Origin: Sipunculus nudus
Lineage: Eukaryota > Annelida > Sipuncula > Golfingiida > Sipunculidae
NCBI GenBank assembly: GCA_026874595.1
Contig: CM049321.1
Location: 13,347,479-13,411,478, forward strand
DNA: 64,000 nt
Reading direction: 5' to 3'
Both the position numbers and the translations under genes were made by a program. Positions 50,101 through 63,500 of the stretch are shown one piece after another; the first letter of the stretch is position 1, and each line of letters begins with the position of its first letter. The notes below the pieces were generated by a model. The model was not told the DNA's origin and made no database searches. It saw nothing but the letters and a program-made list of their open reading frames with translations.

Positions 50101-51210
50101 AACACCAAGCAAAGAGTCAGCGGAGAGTGTTACTGAGGAAGTTCCAAGCACACCTGATCTCACAGAAAAGCAAACTAGTGCTAAAGGGACCAGACGACGA
50201 AGAGGAGGCCGAAGGTTTGAACTAGTTGATACCGATGGTGATGGACCATCCACAAGACGACGTTCCAGTCGATTAAAATCATTGGAAGAAAAGAAAGAGA
50301 AAGTTGAGAAGGTTACAGATAATAAAGGCAAAAAGGGCAAAGAAGAAAAAACTGAGAAAAAGGCAGAACGAGAAAATAAGAAAACAAAAGAAGAAGCAAA
50401 GGAAAAGAAAATTTTGAGTCCAGACAAGAAAACGTCATCTCCAGAGAAAGTTGAACAGAAAGTTGAACCTGCCCCTGCTGCACCTGAAGTGCCTGAGAAA
50501 GTAAAAACGGAAGAAGAGGAGCGAAAACAAAAGGAAGATGTTAAGCCAAGAGGGAAGTTGCATAAAGATTTAGAGTATCGATATTTGAAAGAATTAGAAC
50601 AGGCAGCAGCCAAAGAGCCAATTGACAAGCCTGAGAAACAAACTGCTACTGCTACTGCTCCTGCTCCAGCTCCAACACCAGCACCAGTGGAGCCACCACC
50701 TGTAACTGAACCAAGTACAGACCAGAAGGACCAGAAAGATGCCAAGAAGGAGGAGTGCACAGCTAGTGCTCTTCCTCTTAAATCTCGGTGGTTGCGTTGG
50801 AGCGTCGCTGAGGAAGAAAAGGAACCGGTGGTTCCTACTCTCCCCTCACCAGTCATTGTAGTTAAACAGGAAGCAACCCCATCAACAGAAGTTCTTGAAA
50901 GTCCTCAGGTGAAAGATCCTGTTGTGCCTGCTCCTACGGAAAAAGAACCAGAGGTGCCCATTGTTCCGACTGAAAATGTACCAAGTGCTGTGTTACCAAA
51001 TGAGCCTGAACCTAAGCTAGATGAAGTTCCCATGGAACTTTGCACCAATGACTCTGCATCAGAAAATGAGGAACCAATGGAAATTTGTCAACAGGAAAAT
51101 GTTGAGCCTCGGGAGAGTGAACCTCCATCTTCCGAAGTGGTGGAGAAGAAGAGCACCCCTCAGCTGCCGGAGTTTGAAAAAATTCCAGACAATATTTTCT
51201 TATCAGAAAG
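47110..51210 (+). CDS. SETD2: SETD2 large exon (N-terminal disordered half)
   Basis: The acceptor is a strong pyrimidine tract ending ttcattgcag at 47,109; the donor is AAG|GTAAGT. The open frame continues upstream to an ATG at 46,937, but that part reads like translated intron (hydrophobic, Cys-rich), so I start at the acceptor. It encodes about 1,366 residues rich in Ser, Pro, Glu and Lys: a basic RRSRGRRT patch near 210-227, a Lys/His run (KHKHKHSHSHS) near 318-328, a poly-Pro stretch near 351-370, SRWDQP near 595, a TRRRRGGRR patch near 1026 and a Lys/Glu-rich segment at about 1057-1150. The end (FEKIPDNIFLSER) is the conserved lead-in to the AWS domain. A single giant exon for this half also occurs in vertebrate SETD2. 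Confidence 0.93.
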
Positions 51211-54200
51211 GTAAGTGATAAATCATTTTAATGTTTTTCTTTCATAAGTTTTTTAGGAGGAAAAAGGCAATTGAGGAAACAGTTTGAATTGCTTTATAAT
51301 TTCAACATGATAAAGGGTCCCCAAAATCTGGGAATTCAACAGGACGCTTGGCTTAACAAAAGTATTGTTTGTGGAATGTAATTTTTCTGCAGCATTGCTC
51401 GTATCATTTGAACCTTGGAACAGAAGTTTGTCATGATAAGTTATGAAATTGTTGTCCACCAGTGCTGCCATCTTTTGATGCATCTTAATAATAAACCTGT
51501 GGTCCACTGTTTACATATGTGAACATATTTTAAGAAATGGTGTCAAAATTCTGCAGCAACTTTAGTAATATTATGACTTCCCTTTGTTTCATATAAATCT
51601 TTATAAGGAGCCTGTAAGTATACACTTTATATTTGATTCATTTTGATGCAGAAAAAAATCCAAAAGTAGTAAGGAGATTCGGAGAATGGTGTGTGACTGC
51701 TCAACGACAAAGGAGGATCGTGAAATGGGTATCCCAGCGTGTGGGGAGGACTGTCTGAATCGCATGCTGATGATTGAATGGTGAGTATCCACAAATAAGA
51801 TTAATCTTTAATCATCCCTGTGGTCCAGTGGAGGCAGCTCAAGTTTACTCTGAATCAAATATTTGTTCTGTTATACCGTGACTGCATATTCATGTTTTTA
51901 TATATGCCATTACAAAGCATGAAACCAGATAGACTACCGTCAGCAGAGAATCAATCACAATTCGCTCGTAAATGTCAAGTTGACTGTCAGAGACTACTGT
52001 CATCAGAGAATCAATCACATTTGCTCATAAATGACCAGTTGACTGTCAGATACATTGATACGTCAAGACATCCTTTTTAACTCCTGCTAAACAAAAAATC
52101 TTGCTGGTTTGTCCTGGTATAGGCATTACAATATCTAGATCCCTGTATATCATATTTTTGTAAATTCTTCTAGATATGAAACCTATGTATTTAAGTGTAT
52201 AAGTACAGGTTGGTGTATTACTTCATTTTAAACCACTTTGATACCATGTTGTGTTTCTTTGTTACAGTGGGAGCCGCTGTCCTTGTGGTGATTACTGCAC
52301 CAATAAACGCTTTCAGAGGGTAAGTCTGTATATCTATATATATGTTAACTTTATGGTTACACAAATGACTTCTGCATATTCATTCTGAATGTCATACTGG
52401 AATAGTGGTAACTTGATGTATGGTACATACATTAGGCCATAAAATTAAAAAAATGGTCTCTGAGGCACCAGAAGTGACAATTTTAACCCATGCATCAAAT
52501 CCATGGTTGTCTCTTTGTTCGCCAGGTTTTTGAATTTGTGATATTTGTACAAAGGAAATTATCGCAAAAATAAAACCATGAATGAAATGCCACATCTGCA
52601 CATGTAATTTATTCTATAGCTTCAATGGCACCTCGCGTATATCGCCCCGATAGCGTCAGTTTTAGCACACACTGTATGTTAAACTTACCTGTAATTCACA
52701 GTTTAATATTTTAAATAATATTTATTCTCTGTTATACTGTTGCATGAAGCATTTCCACTTATTTTATAATCCCTTAGCTCTTCGTGCAATTAACAAGATT
52801 TTTCATTCATATAAAAAAATTGATATAACAATGGTTATTGAAATTATTTGTATGGTAAATTGCAAGTTCCTCCTGTATGGTAAAACACAAAAATGAAACT
52901 TCACAAATATAAAGTCTATTGTTCTTCCATCTATTTTGATTGATCAGTTGAGAATGTTTAATAAACACTTGGGCTATAAATTTCTATTTTAGTTACCTAA
53001 CAGGTCTAGTCAAGGTGTCTAAAGAAACCAAGAAGAAGTCACTGTTACCCCTGCCTGTATAGATTTCCATTAGATTTCAGGGTTGACATTAGCTTTTGAA
53101 AGCTAGCTTTTACTTGACCTACCTGAATTTTTACTTGCCCTACAACAAATCATTGATTGTATTTAAGAACACAAACATCTTTTTTCAGGCCTTTGGATAG
53201 GTTTATGATGGAGCCACTATGCCCAGTTGGGCAAGTAGGACATGACTTTTAGTTGCCCTCCTACTATTTTCAGGAACTTTCACTTGCCCAAGGCAAGGGT
53301 TTAACCATTTATGTTGAGCCCTGGATTTCAGACAAGTAATGTCGCAGTTTTTTATTTACATTTCAGGTAATAATATCTCACTCAGTTTTCATTTGAAATG
53401 TTTACCAAATTTAAACCAGTTACTACAGAAAATGATTCCTTTAGTTTATTGGGAATCTTTAGAATTGGAAAGAAATATAGTTTGTTTGACCTTGGAAAAT
53501 CTATCTAAAATAACACGTTTTCCCTCGTAACTGGCTCAGTGAATGTCACCATGGTAACTGTTCCCATGGCTACTCATTATGATCAATCCCTAATTTAATG
53601 TTATAATGGGCATTGTATTTTAACCTCTTGATGTGTTCAGTGTACTTTGATTTTTCATTTCAGCATCAATTTGCGACTACAACGCCATTCCACACCAAAA
53701 TGAAAGGCTGGGGTCTGAAACCAGACACTGACCTGGAAAAGTAAGTCTGGCTTTTTAGTCTGTTTACTGTTATTTCAAATGACATAACAAGGAGACTAAT
53801 TCATTAATCAAACTTTTTATAAAATGTAGAGGCTTGATGAAAGGAAACATATTGGAATGGCTGAGAATTTGGGTATGTGTGTTTATGTATGTAAAAAAAA
53901 TTCCATTAAGATGTTTATAGTTTTCCTCCTTGTGCTATAGCATATATATTTACTGATAAAACTTTACATAAATGATCACTTAATAATAATCATATGGGGT
54001 CTGTTGTTGTTATGTTACTCAAAGTCATGTTTAAAAGAGTTGAAGATGCTAATAATGATATCACAATGATGATGTAACAATCCTATGGTATACTGCGCAC
54101 TGGAGTAAAAAATAATGGTAGTACAACATACCTACGATGATGAAAAGTTGTTATCAGGTTTTAATGTACTTCTTTGTCGCCAGGGGGCAGTTTGTGATGG

Positions 54201-57200
54201 AGTATGTTGGGGAGGTTCTGGATTACCGGGAATTCAAGGCACGAACGAAACAGTACGCTAAAGAAAAGAACGAGCACTACTACTTCATGGCTTTGAATGC
54301 TGACGAAATCATCGATGCCACGTTTAAAGGCAACATATCACGATTCATCAATCACAGCTGTGACCCGAACTGTGAAACTCAGAAGGTTAGAAAATAAAAA
54401 AAATGTAAAGTCTGTAGTAGCTATGCTTTCACGTACCTTGATTCAGTGATCCACTCTGGCATCTATTTCATGAATAATGAATAAGCCTGCATGTGTTCAA
54501 GCCAAAATCAATGCTGCAATTCAAATGCAAGGAACACAATCGTGTTAGCAATGCTCTGTTCACACACCATGTAAACAATTAAACATGCATCAGGAACAGG
54601 ACAGGTTTGAGGCTTTATTTGATTGGTCATAATCTTGACCTCCTCACAAAACTGGATTTTTTTAGGTCGCACATCAAAATTATAGGTATACTTACAGTAT
54701 ATATAGCACTGAATGACTTAAACCACCAGTTATGTGTATGTAGCTTTCTCTAAAACAGAATATGATAATTTCATTGGTGTAGGAGAGGCTATTGCTGAAA
54801 TAATTTTTTCCTGTTTATGATTAACCCAATATAATGAATAATCTGTCGTGTATTAGTTTTGAATAAGGGAATAAAATTTGTTTATTTTCCAGTGGACAGT
54901 GAATGGACAGCTTCGCATCGGTTTCTTCGCAAGAAAGAAAATCAGAAAGGGAGAGGAGCTCACGTTTGATTACCAGTTTGAAAGATATGGGTAAGAAAAT
55001 TTTATTGACAGTTTTAGACAGCCTTGTTAGACAATGAAGATATCTGATTGAGGAGAAGAATTAATATAGGGCAAAGCCCAGTTTTCTGATCATCATAGCT
55101 TTTTCTGCAATAAAATATTGTTTTAACCAAGATGTTTGATTGACAGACAAGATATTTGATTGACAGTTGAGATATTTTATTGACAGGCTCTTTATTATTT
55201 TGGTCATTGTCAGTTACCCATCAGAACTGGTTGCACCTTACCAGGTTAATGACAGTCATCCTGTGAGGGTACTTTACACACAAAGGTTTATCCTCATAAT
55301 ACTTAATCTGAATATAAATCTTGTACACAAAGGTTTATCCTCATAATAGTTCATCTGAATATAAATCTTGTAACTTGAGAATTATTGGTAAAAAATGCTA
55401 CACTCGGCTTATACTTTGTAAATGTTAACCGGTCATTATTTGTTGTGTTTTACAGTAAAGAGGCTCAGAAATGTTACTGCGGTTCATCCAATTGCCGTGG
55501 AACCCTAGGAAGTCAGAAAGCCACGCCGCTGAAATCTCACAAATCATCATCATCATCTTCTTCATCCTCATCAACCAAACGAAAAGAGCGACGTGCGAGA
55601 GAGTTCAACGACTCCCAGGTAACATCACCGTCATTGTTTATTTCAACTACACCAGCAGAGTTGGCGGAGGTCATGTTTCCCCCTCTGTTTGTTGATTAGT
55701 TTTGATCGGCTGTCAATAGTTTGCCCACACAATATATCCAAACGTTCTTAATGGAATTCATTGAAATGTGGAAGAATTAGCCATAGGTCCAAAAAAGGTT
55801 ATTATATTCGGAAAGGGAGGTTCCAGCCAAATTCACTCCTTTTATTTTCGTGTGTGTTTGGCCATACAATGTAATGTAGTCCTCAATTAATTTCACCGAT
55901 GTTATTTAGCAGTGCTTGGCCAAGGATCAAATTTCAGGGTGGATAGGTTACAATTAGGGGAACATATTGATGCTGTTCCAGGCAACATTGTTGGCCGAGG
56001 TATGTGCTTCGTGACTGCATTTCAGCTTGTACATGTACTCTTATCAAAATGATTCAATCACTGTCTCCTTGTCTGCTGAAGGAGCAACTAGTATAGGGAA
56101 TCCAGAATCCCCAAAAGTACACAAGTGTTATCTTCAGCTCTAATGCATGAAGTGCTGAGGTCAATGAGTGACTTTAGTTATGCGTTTTGCCAGTAGGTGG
56201 TGCTCTTGTACAGTGACATGCAGCATGAGAGGCGAGACAGTTCATGAAGAATTAGAATTAAGATTGGACTGGCAATTACAATTGAGTCTGTGTTATACTG
56301 TGTGACAAAGTGTAGCGTGCCTAAATGATGATATACAACGACAGTGGCAGCATTTTGAATTTGTCACAGAGTAATACTGTGGTTGCCTTTTTATTCACGA
56401 GGGTTTTAATTTCGGGATATTTGCGAATGGGAAATAATCGCGAAAATGAAGCCCTCTGGAATAATTGGCCAATTGAGTATACCCTTCTAAATTAGTGTAG
56501 CCAATACTTGTATGGAAATAGGTTAAAACAGTGAGAAATTTTATAATAAGTTACATCCATGCAGGTATAGGGAAAATGTTCCCTTAAATTCGAACTTAAC
56601 TACCTGTGCTGTGTGTACGGGCCTATCGTTATATGAGAAGAATATCACAACCTCATGACTTAAATTTCATTTAATAACACACACAGGTTTGGCTTTAGCA
56701 AAGATTCGACATAGGTTCTGGTGAGATCGCGAAAATGAAACCCTTGTGAAACAATAAAATGGAGAAATCGCGAAATTTCAGCCTCGCGAATATGAACCCA
56801 ACCACAGTATATTGATTATTAATACTTGAGGAGCAGAAAATAAGATTCTTACAATAGAAATATGAGATAGCTGTTATTTAATTAATTCTGTCATGGAAAT
56901 ATAGGACTGATGCTTTTGAATAAACTGCATTTTAACATACTGATATTTTCTTATGTGCACTTTGTAAGATTTGTAAATGTAATGAATATAAATGTTATAA
57001 AGTGTTTGGAATAGAAATTTTAGTTTTAAATATTTGAAATGGATATGAATGTTTGAAGTTGGAAAAATTTGGAAAACCCTATAGCTTGAAAAATGTTTTA
57101 TACTTGGGTTCAGCATGCAATAATTGTAACATTTTATGCTCAGCTTGATGAAGAAATAGAGAAAATGAGCCGTCTTGATGGACTGCGAAACAGACCACAC

Positions 57201-60200
57201 GTGCTGGAGTTAGCAAGGCTGATGGTTCGCGCTGAGACTGTGGAGGAACGACTGGCATTGCTTCGCATCATCAGAGTATGTATATAAACTACCATAAAAA
57301 TCGGGATGATAATACTTTGATATTTTTTAATTTCACCTGTCCAAGGGAAAGGCATTAAAATATGCCTTTCCATTAAAGATGCATCCTACCATCATATCAA
57401 ACTTTCAGTCACACTCCACACAGTGTAAACTTGATTCTGCCATCTTACATGCCATCCTAAATGTACATTTGCATTCAAAAAGATCTGAATGTTTTCAATA
57501 GTTTAACTGTTATATCAGAAACACGATTATGCAGTGAAAAAAAACCCCAGGAAAATATTGGAGAGGAGTACCTTAATGCCAGAAAGTATAAGAAGTTATG
57601 GACCATTTTTATTGGAAAATATATAAAAAAAGTTGCCAGTTGGTGGAACACGACCTGTAAAATATTTCGTTTTTGTAGCATGTTTGTTACTATTTATCAG
57701 CTACTAATGTAGAAAACATTTAGGTTTTCACCTCCAATGGATTGGTACAAAATGAAAAGTGCCTTTCTATGCATGTGTTTGCCTGTCTTAGACACACAAA
57801 GGCTTTATTATGACCCCAGATAAAGGTCAGAGAGAATTTGCCACATTTCAGCTTTAAAAATTGTTAGCATGCATATTTTTCAGTCTTGTATTCATAGGCC
57901 TTGGATGGTTTGTTCTAAGTGTTCCAATCCTATAAATTTACGCCACGCTTCTCTGCATATGTGTAAAATTTTACTGCATAAGGCTCTGTGTGTTTAATTT
58001 TATGTTGAGAATCACAGTACTTAAGTGCCAAAATATCTAGATAGCCAAAAACTTTACATTTGAGCAGTGTTTCACTGTACACTACGGTGTTGCTTTCAGA
58101 TTAATATCATAGATGTTTGGAGCAGGATGGGGGCGCCACCTACATTTACTATATTGTTATTCTTTTTCTAGGTGGAGAGGTATTATATTCCCCCTGGTTT
58201 GTTGGTATACAGCTACAGTGTAACCTGTCTATCAAGACCACCTGTGTATTAAGACCACCCTGGGGTGAACCTAAAGCATTGACATTGGTTATAGCAGACC
58301 TGTCTAAAAAGATTACCTGTGAATTAAGACCACCTTTGGCCAGTCCCATGGGTGGTCTCATAACACAGGTTTCACTGTATAAGCTAAAACTGGGCTGGTG
58401 AACAGTGACATTGTGTAGTATGTGTACATAAGAACACAGAAAAGCTCAGAACACAGGAAATTAAGATCCTAGCCTTGGTATCCAGTGCTGTTTTCAACTT
58501 ATGAAAATTATATATCAGGGTTATTTCTCTTCTTTTTTTTTTAGATTTGAAATTATAATATATCTGGCATCTATAACATTTTGTTTATTTCTGTTTCATC
58601 TAGGCCACAAAGGAACCTGCCTGCTTGAGACTGTTTTTGGATTATCATGGACTTGAATTAATGTGGAGTTGGATGGCTGACCTAAATACCCAGCAGGGGG
58701 CGCTTGATCTCAAATTACAAATATTAAGGACATTGCGATCCCTGCCGATTAAAAATAAAACTATTTTAACCGACAGCAAAGTGATAAACGTTGTTAAAAA
58801 ATGGGCCAATCAGATTAAAGACGCTGAGAAGGCAAGTGATAAATCAGAAAGTGGAAATGAGGCTCCCAGTGAGCCATCATCAGCAGCGGGCACGCCTTCC
58901 CATACTCCTGCTGTACAGCTCACAAGTGACGATCAGTCATCGCAAAGTGCGCCAAGCACCCCTCAGTTACCGTCCACGCCAAAGACTCCTCTAGGTGACC
59001 CCAATGAAAAATTTAGTCTAAAACGTCGGTTAATGCAACGAATGATGGAAGATAGTGGGTCGGACAGTGAACTTTCAGAATCCAGTAGACAATCCGGTCC
59101 TCAACTTGCCAGCATAGCTAGTTCTTCACAGCAGAGCGTTACGAGCTCTGAAGGGGTCGAATCAGAGGTCAAGGTCACTAGTGAAGGTGAGGCTAGGGCT
59201 CCTGGTGAGACAGATAACCTTGAAACTGACCTTGAGGAAGGTGAAATCAAAGACAAGAACGAGGCATTAGCGAAAGGTGAAGCAAAGGATTCTGGGAAGG
59301 ATAAAGAAGACTCGAGTAAAGATGAAGAAAGAATAGCATCTGTGGCAAATGACCTACTAGAACAGTGGAAAGACCTGAAGGTAAAAGTTGCTCATCATTT
59401 TGACTAGACCTTTCCCACCACACTAGCGACACCTGTTGCTGACGACTAACACTAAGTGTTATGGAAAATTAAATGAACAAAGAAAGATTGTGTTGGTTAT
59501 ATCCCAAATAATGGAAGTAAAAAATAATTTGTTTTGTCCTTTAAGTTAATTAAGGTGAGGGTCCTATCGCAGGCTGTGGTTTTTATCTTGTTTCATTTAA
59601 CTAGACAAGCAGTGATTGCCCACCGGACTTTGTCTCGGCAGATACCCATTGTGTGCATTGTGTATATTTTTGGAATATGTTTTATTTATTTTGTACTCTC
59701 AGAAACATAAAAAAAATTCTTTAAGTGAGCCCCCTTGGGATAGAATGCAAACTTTTGATTGATTAAGTTTTCTCTACTAAAGGTTTGGAATTAAATGGTT
59801 ACACCAAACTTTTTGAACAATCTGCTGGTCAGAAAAATACCTCTAGGAAACCTTGTTCACATTCCAAGTATTGATGTGAAATTGCATCCTGTAACCAGTG
59901 ATTGCAGGTGTTATCATAGGCTTGTACCCTAGAACAGTCTGACATCATTTACAAGTGGTCATTAAACCTACTTGGTACAAACATATACATGTGTTCATGT
60001 GATGGTTTTTTACCTGTGAATCAATTATTTCTTTTAAGGAAAGTTTCAAAATTCCCAGAAAGTTGGTTGAAGAGAGGAAGAGAACAGAAAGGGAATTAGG
60101 TAAGGTCTTTGATGGATGCAATGATTCATGAATGTTCCTAGTAAAGTTGTGTGTGACTTAATGGTCTTCAATGATTGGTTTGCTACAGAAAACATTTTAT

Positions 60201-60526
60201 AAATACATATAAAGAATAAATGGCTTCAGATGAACTGTTAAATCTGTAATAAGAAATAGTCTAAGCCCAAAAAACACCTTAAAATAGAGATCAGTAACAC
60301 AAGTAAATAATTTTCTCAATTTCTTACCAATTTCCTCAATATGTCATATAATCTGAAATTTCATGAAATGTGTAACTCTTAACCTCTGTACTAAGTATGA
60401 TTTCTCCATGAATCACATGTGGCTGTTGTGTCAGCAGATTAAAATCTTTACCAACAGTCTCCTGACATAAAAAATGATATATTAATATATTTTTATGAAT
60501 ACACTACTTTTATGTAGAAAAAAATA

Positions 60527-60577
<51 letters not shown>

Positions 60578-63500
60578 AACAGATTGCTGCGTATTGTTTC
60601 ACAGGCAGATATTCCTTAATGGTCAGCAGTTCAGTAAAACTCCCTTCAGTTTTAACGGAGTTAATATTCTTTATTAGTGGTAGGAATTGGATTTAAAACC
60701 ATTATCGATGATTGAAAAATAAACCGACCGATGATTGAGCGTGGAGCGTGGTGGCGTAATGGATAGGGCGCTGGACTTGTGACCGCAGGGTCTTGGGTTC
60801 GCGTCCCGTTCTGACTGCCGTCTGCGCTAAGACTCTTAGGCAAAGACTTTACCACGAGGGTGCGCTCTCTCGACCCAGGAGTGAATGGGTACTGGTCATG
60901 GGAGGCAGGCATATGTAGAACAAATAACCCTCTTGCGCCTGATATGGCAGCTTGGGTTGTATGCTCCCCAGGGAGCCGAGAAAAGCTACAAGAATGAACA
61001 GGCCCGAAAGACCAGGAAGGCAAAGTCGGATGAGACTGACACCGTCGGTGATATCAGACTATAAAAACCCTCACCTTTACCTTTATGTACTTTCTATATT
61101 ACCTTAAAATTTGTTGTATACTAGTAACTTAAATACTGACCCCAGTAAACAGTCCAACATGTACATCGGTATTCATAATGAAACCATCAATCCACCCGCA
61201 TCCAAGGTCGACTTGCCATTGAAAGATTGTTTGCTGGGCAAGGTTCAATTTTGATGCTGTTCATTACTTTGTGTATCTCTGACAAGACTAAATTCATTGC
61301 ATGTACATACATAATCATTTTTTTTAATTGATTCTGCAAAAATGCAATTGATTTTGAAAGAAAAAGAACAATCATTGATTTAATTTCATGTGATTAATCG
61401 ATGGACCACTATACTTTATTGCATATCCTGAATGTACATACAGGTCAGATTGCTATGTGTTACACTATATCTTGCCACTGATATTCCACTGAAAGAAATT
61501 ACCTTCCTTCTCTTATTTTGTATTTTCATTTCTACCAGTGTAATATTTAGCTAATCTTTCATGATCAGATGCTGTTCCTCCTTAGGAGCAATGAGACTTT
61601 TCAATAATATGTACTAGACACATTTACTTCATTTTGAGTTAATAGAATACACCACTGACCATGTATTTATTCCTACGGTTATCTTGTTTTCAGATCGCAG
61701 GTATAATAGAGAAAGGGACAGAGACCACAGGGATCGTTACCGTGATGACAGGGATCGTGACAGACATCGTGACAGCAGGGATCGTGACAGGAGATATGAC
61801 CGTGACTATGACAGATACCGGGATCGAGGTAATGTCAATACCTACTGTACAGTGAAAATATTGTACTTAGTCAAGCTATAGCAAAATCAATGTGTTAGTC
61901 TGTCTCACAATTATATCATTTGTGGTTTAAAATTTGTAAAAATTTCAGTATGGAACAGGTCTGCTCAAATGTTCCTCTTTTATCCTACCAGAGGTTTATG
62001 GATATTTGAAAATTGGCAGATAATAATATTTGTTACAGATAAGCATTTGTCAGGTATACTCTGCCATGCTGTTAGATCATGAATGTTGTAATTTTGATGG
62101 GTCATTTGTTGTAACTGTAGACCGTGACCGTGATCGCAGTGACCGCAAGCGTTACCATGAGGATTCACCCGATCGTCATGGGAGCAAAGAAAGGGAAACG
62201 AAGAAGAAAAAGACAGAAGAAAGTAAGGAGGACAAGAAAGATAAAAAAGAAGATGACAAATCTAAACCAAGGTCAGTGAGTGCAATTGACAAAGATGAAA
62301 TACACGCATTCCTGCTGAAAGGTTCTCAATGCTGAATCGGTATAAACAGATCGTACAAGTTTAAGTATGATATTTGTACTTCATCTGTTTGTCAGTGAAA
62401 TTTGAAAGAATATAAGAATTTTGGTGATGATGTTTTACTAATTTTCATGTTATTGTCTTGAAATTGTGTTTAAATTAAATATAAAGAATGATTTTTATAG
62501 TATATGCTGCTTTGTCAATGTAAATACAATTTAAAGTTATTTGCAAACAGGGAAGTATGAATATAAAATCAGAGTTCTCCAAATGATGTATATCATTTTA
62601 GTATTTACAGCTTTTCAGTGGTGCCAAACATTGCAATATGTTCAGAATAAATCTTGAATATAGCATATTACCAGTCTCATATTTCACTTCGTAGGAGGGT
62701 GCTGCTGCCTACACCTCCCAAAATGTCCAAGGAGGAACGACGTCAGCTGTTTGAAGCTCAGGTCAAGGCACAAGATGAGATGGCGGAGCTGAAAAAAGCG
62801 TATCTTATTCACACGGCCCAGCAGCCCGAAACACCCACCCAAGAGAACGCATATGCACAATATTACGCAGACACCAGTGGAGCAGCATTCCAAGATACTG
62901 GATACGCCCAACAGGTGGCGACACCGCCTGTGGTTGATCCTTCGCTTGCGTCTTTAACGCAACAGATGGTCCCTGATTCTAGTATGCAGGCAGCCGCCCT
63001 TGCAGCTCAGCAGGTGCTGACCCCTGGTGTTCAGGCGACGCAACAGTATTTAGATCCCCTTACGCAACAACAACAGCAACAACAGCAACAGCAAGTGATG
63101 TACCCCACAAATCCATCTTATCAGGTGAGAATGATCTAGATGCTCAGTAGAGCTTTCCAACACACTAGCGAGATCTGTTTGTGGTTACTGACACTGTGCT
63201 TTTGGGTCTGATATATAGACAAGTTAAATCTCAAATGACAAAAGTAAAAATCCTTGAATGTTTAAAGTTAATGTTGGGACAGGTCTGTTGGACACAGGCT
63301 GGGTGTGTGGGGAACAAGTTTCCACAGGGTGAGATGATATGGGCAAGTTAACCGGGATAGTTTCTGGTAGATCGCACTGCTGTGACCCTGTTGTGAAATA
63401 ATATTAAATTTCTAAGGATTTATTGGAAAACATAAAAAATGACCCCCTCCTTAAGACACACTTTGCAACATTCCAACGGTCTAGACCAAACAGGCTTTTC

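Noticed and set aside
50029-50856. 275-codon minus-strand frame opposite the large SETD2 exon
   Set aside because: A Ser/Phe-rich shadow of the Lys/Glu-rich coding strand; no independent support. The same applies to the minus-strand frame at 48,904-49,377.
60737-60812. Functional tRNA gene
   Set aside because: A and B boxes are present, but the rest does not fold as a clean tRNA and continues into a SINE body that also occurs elsewhere.
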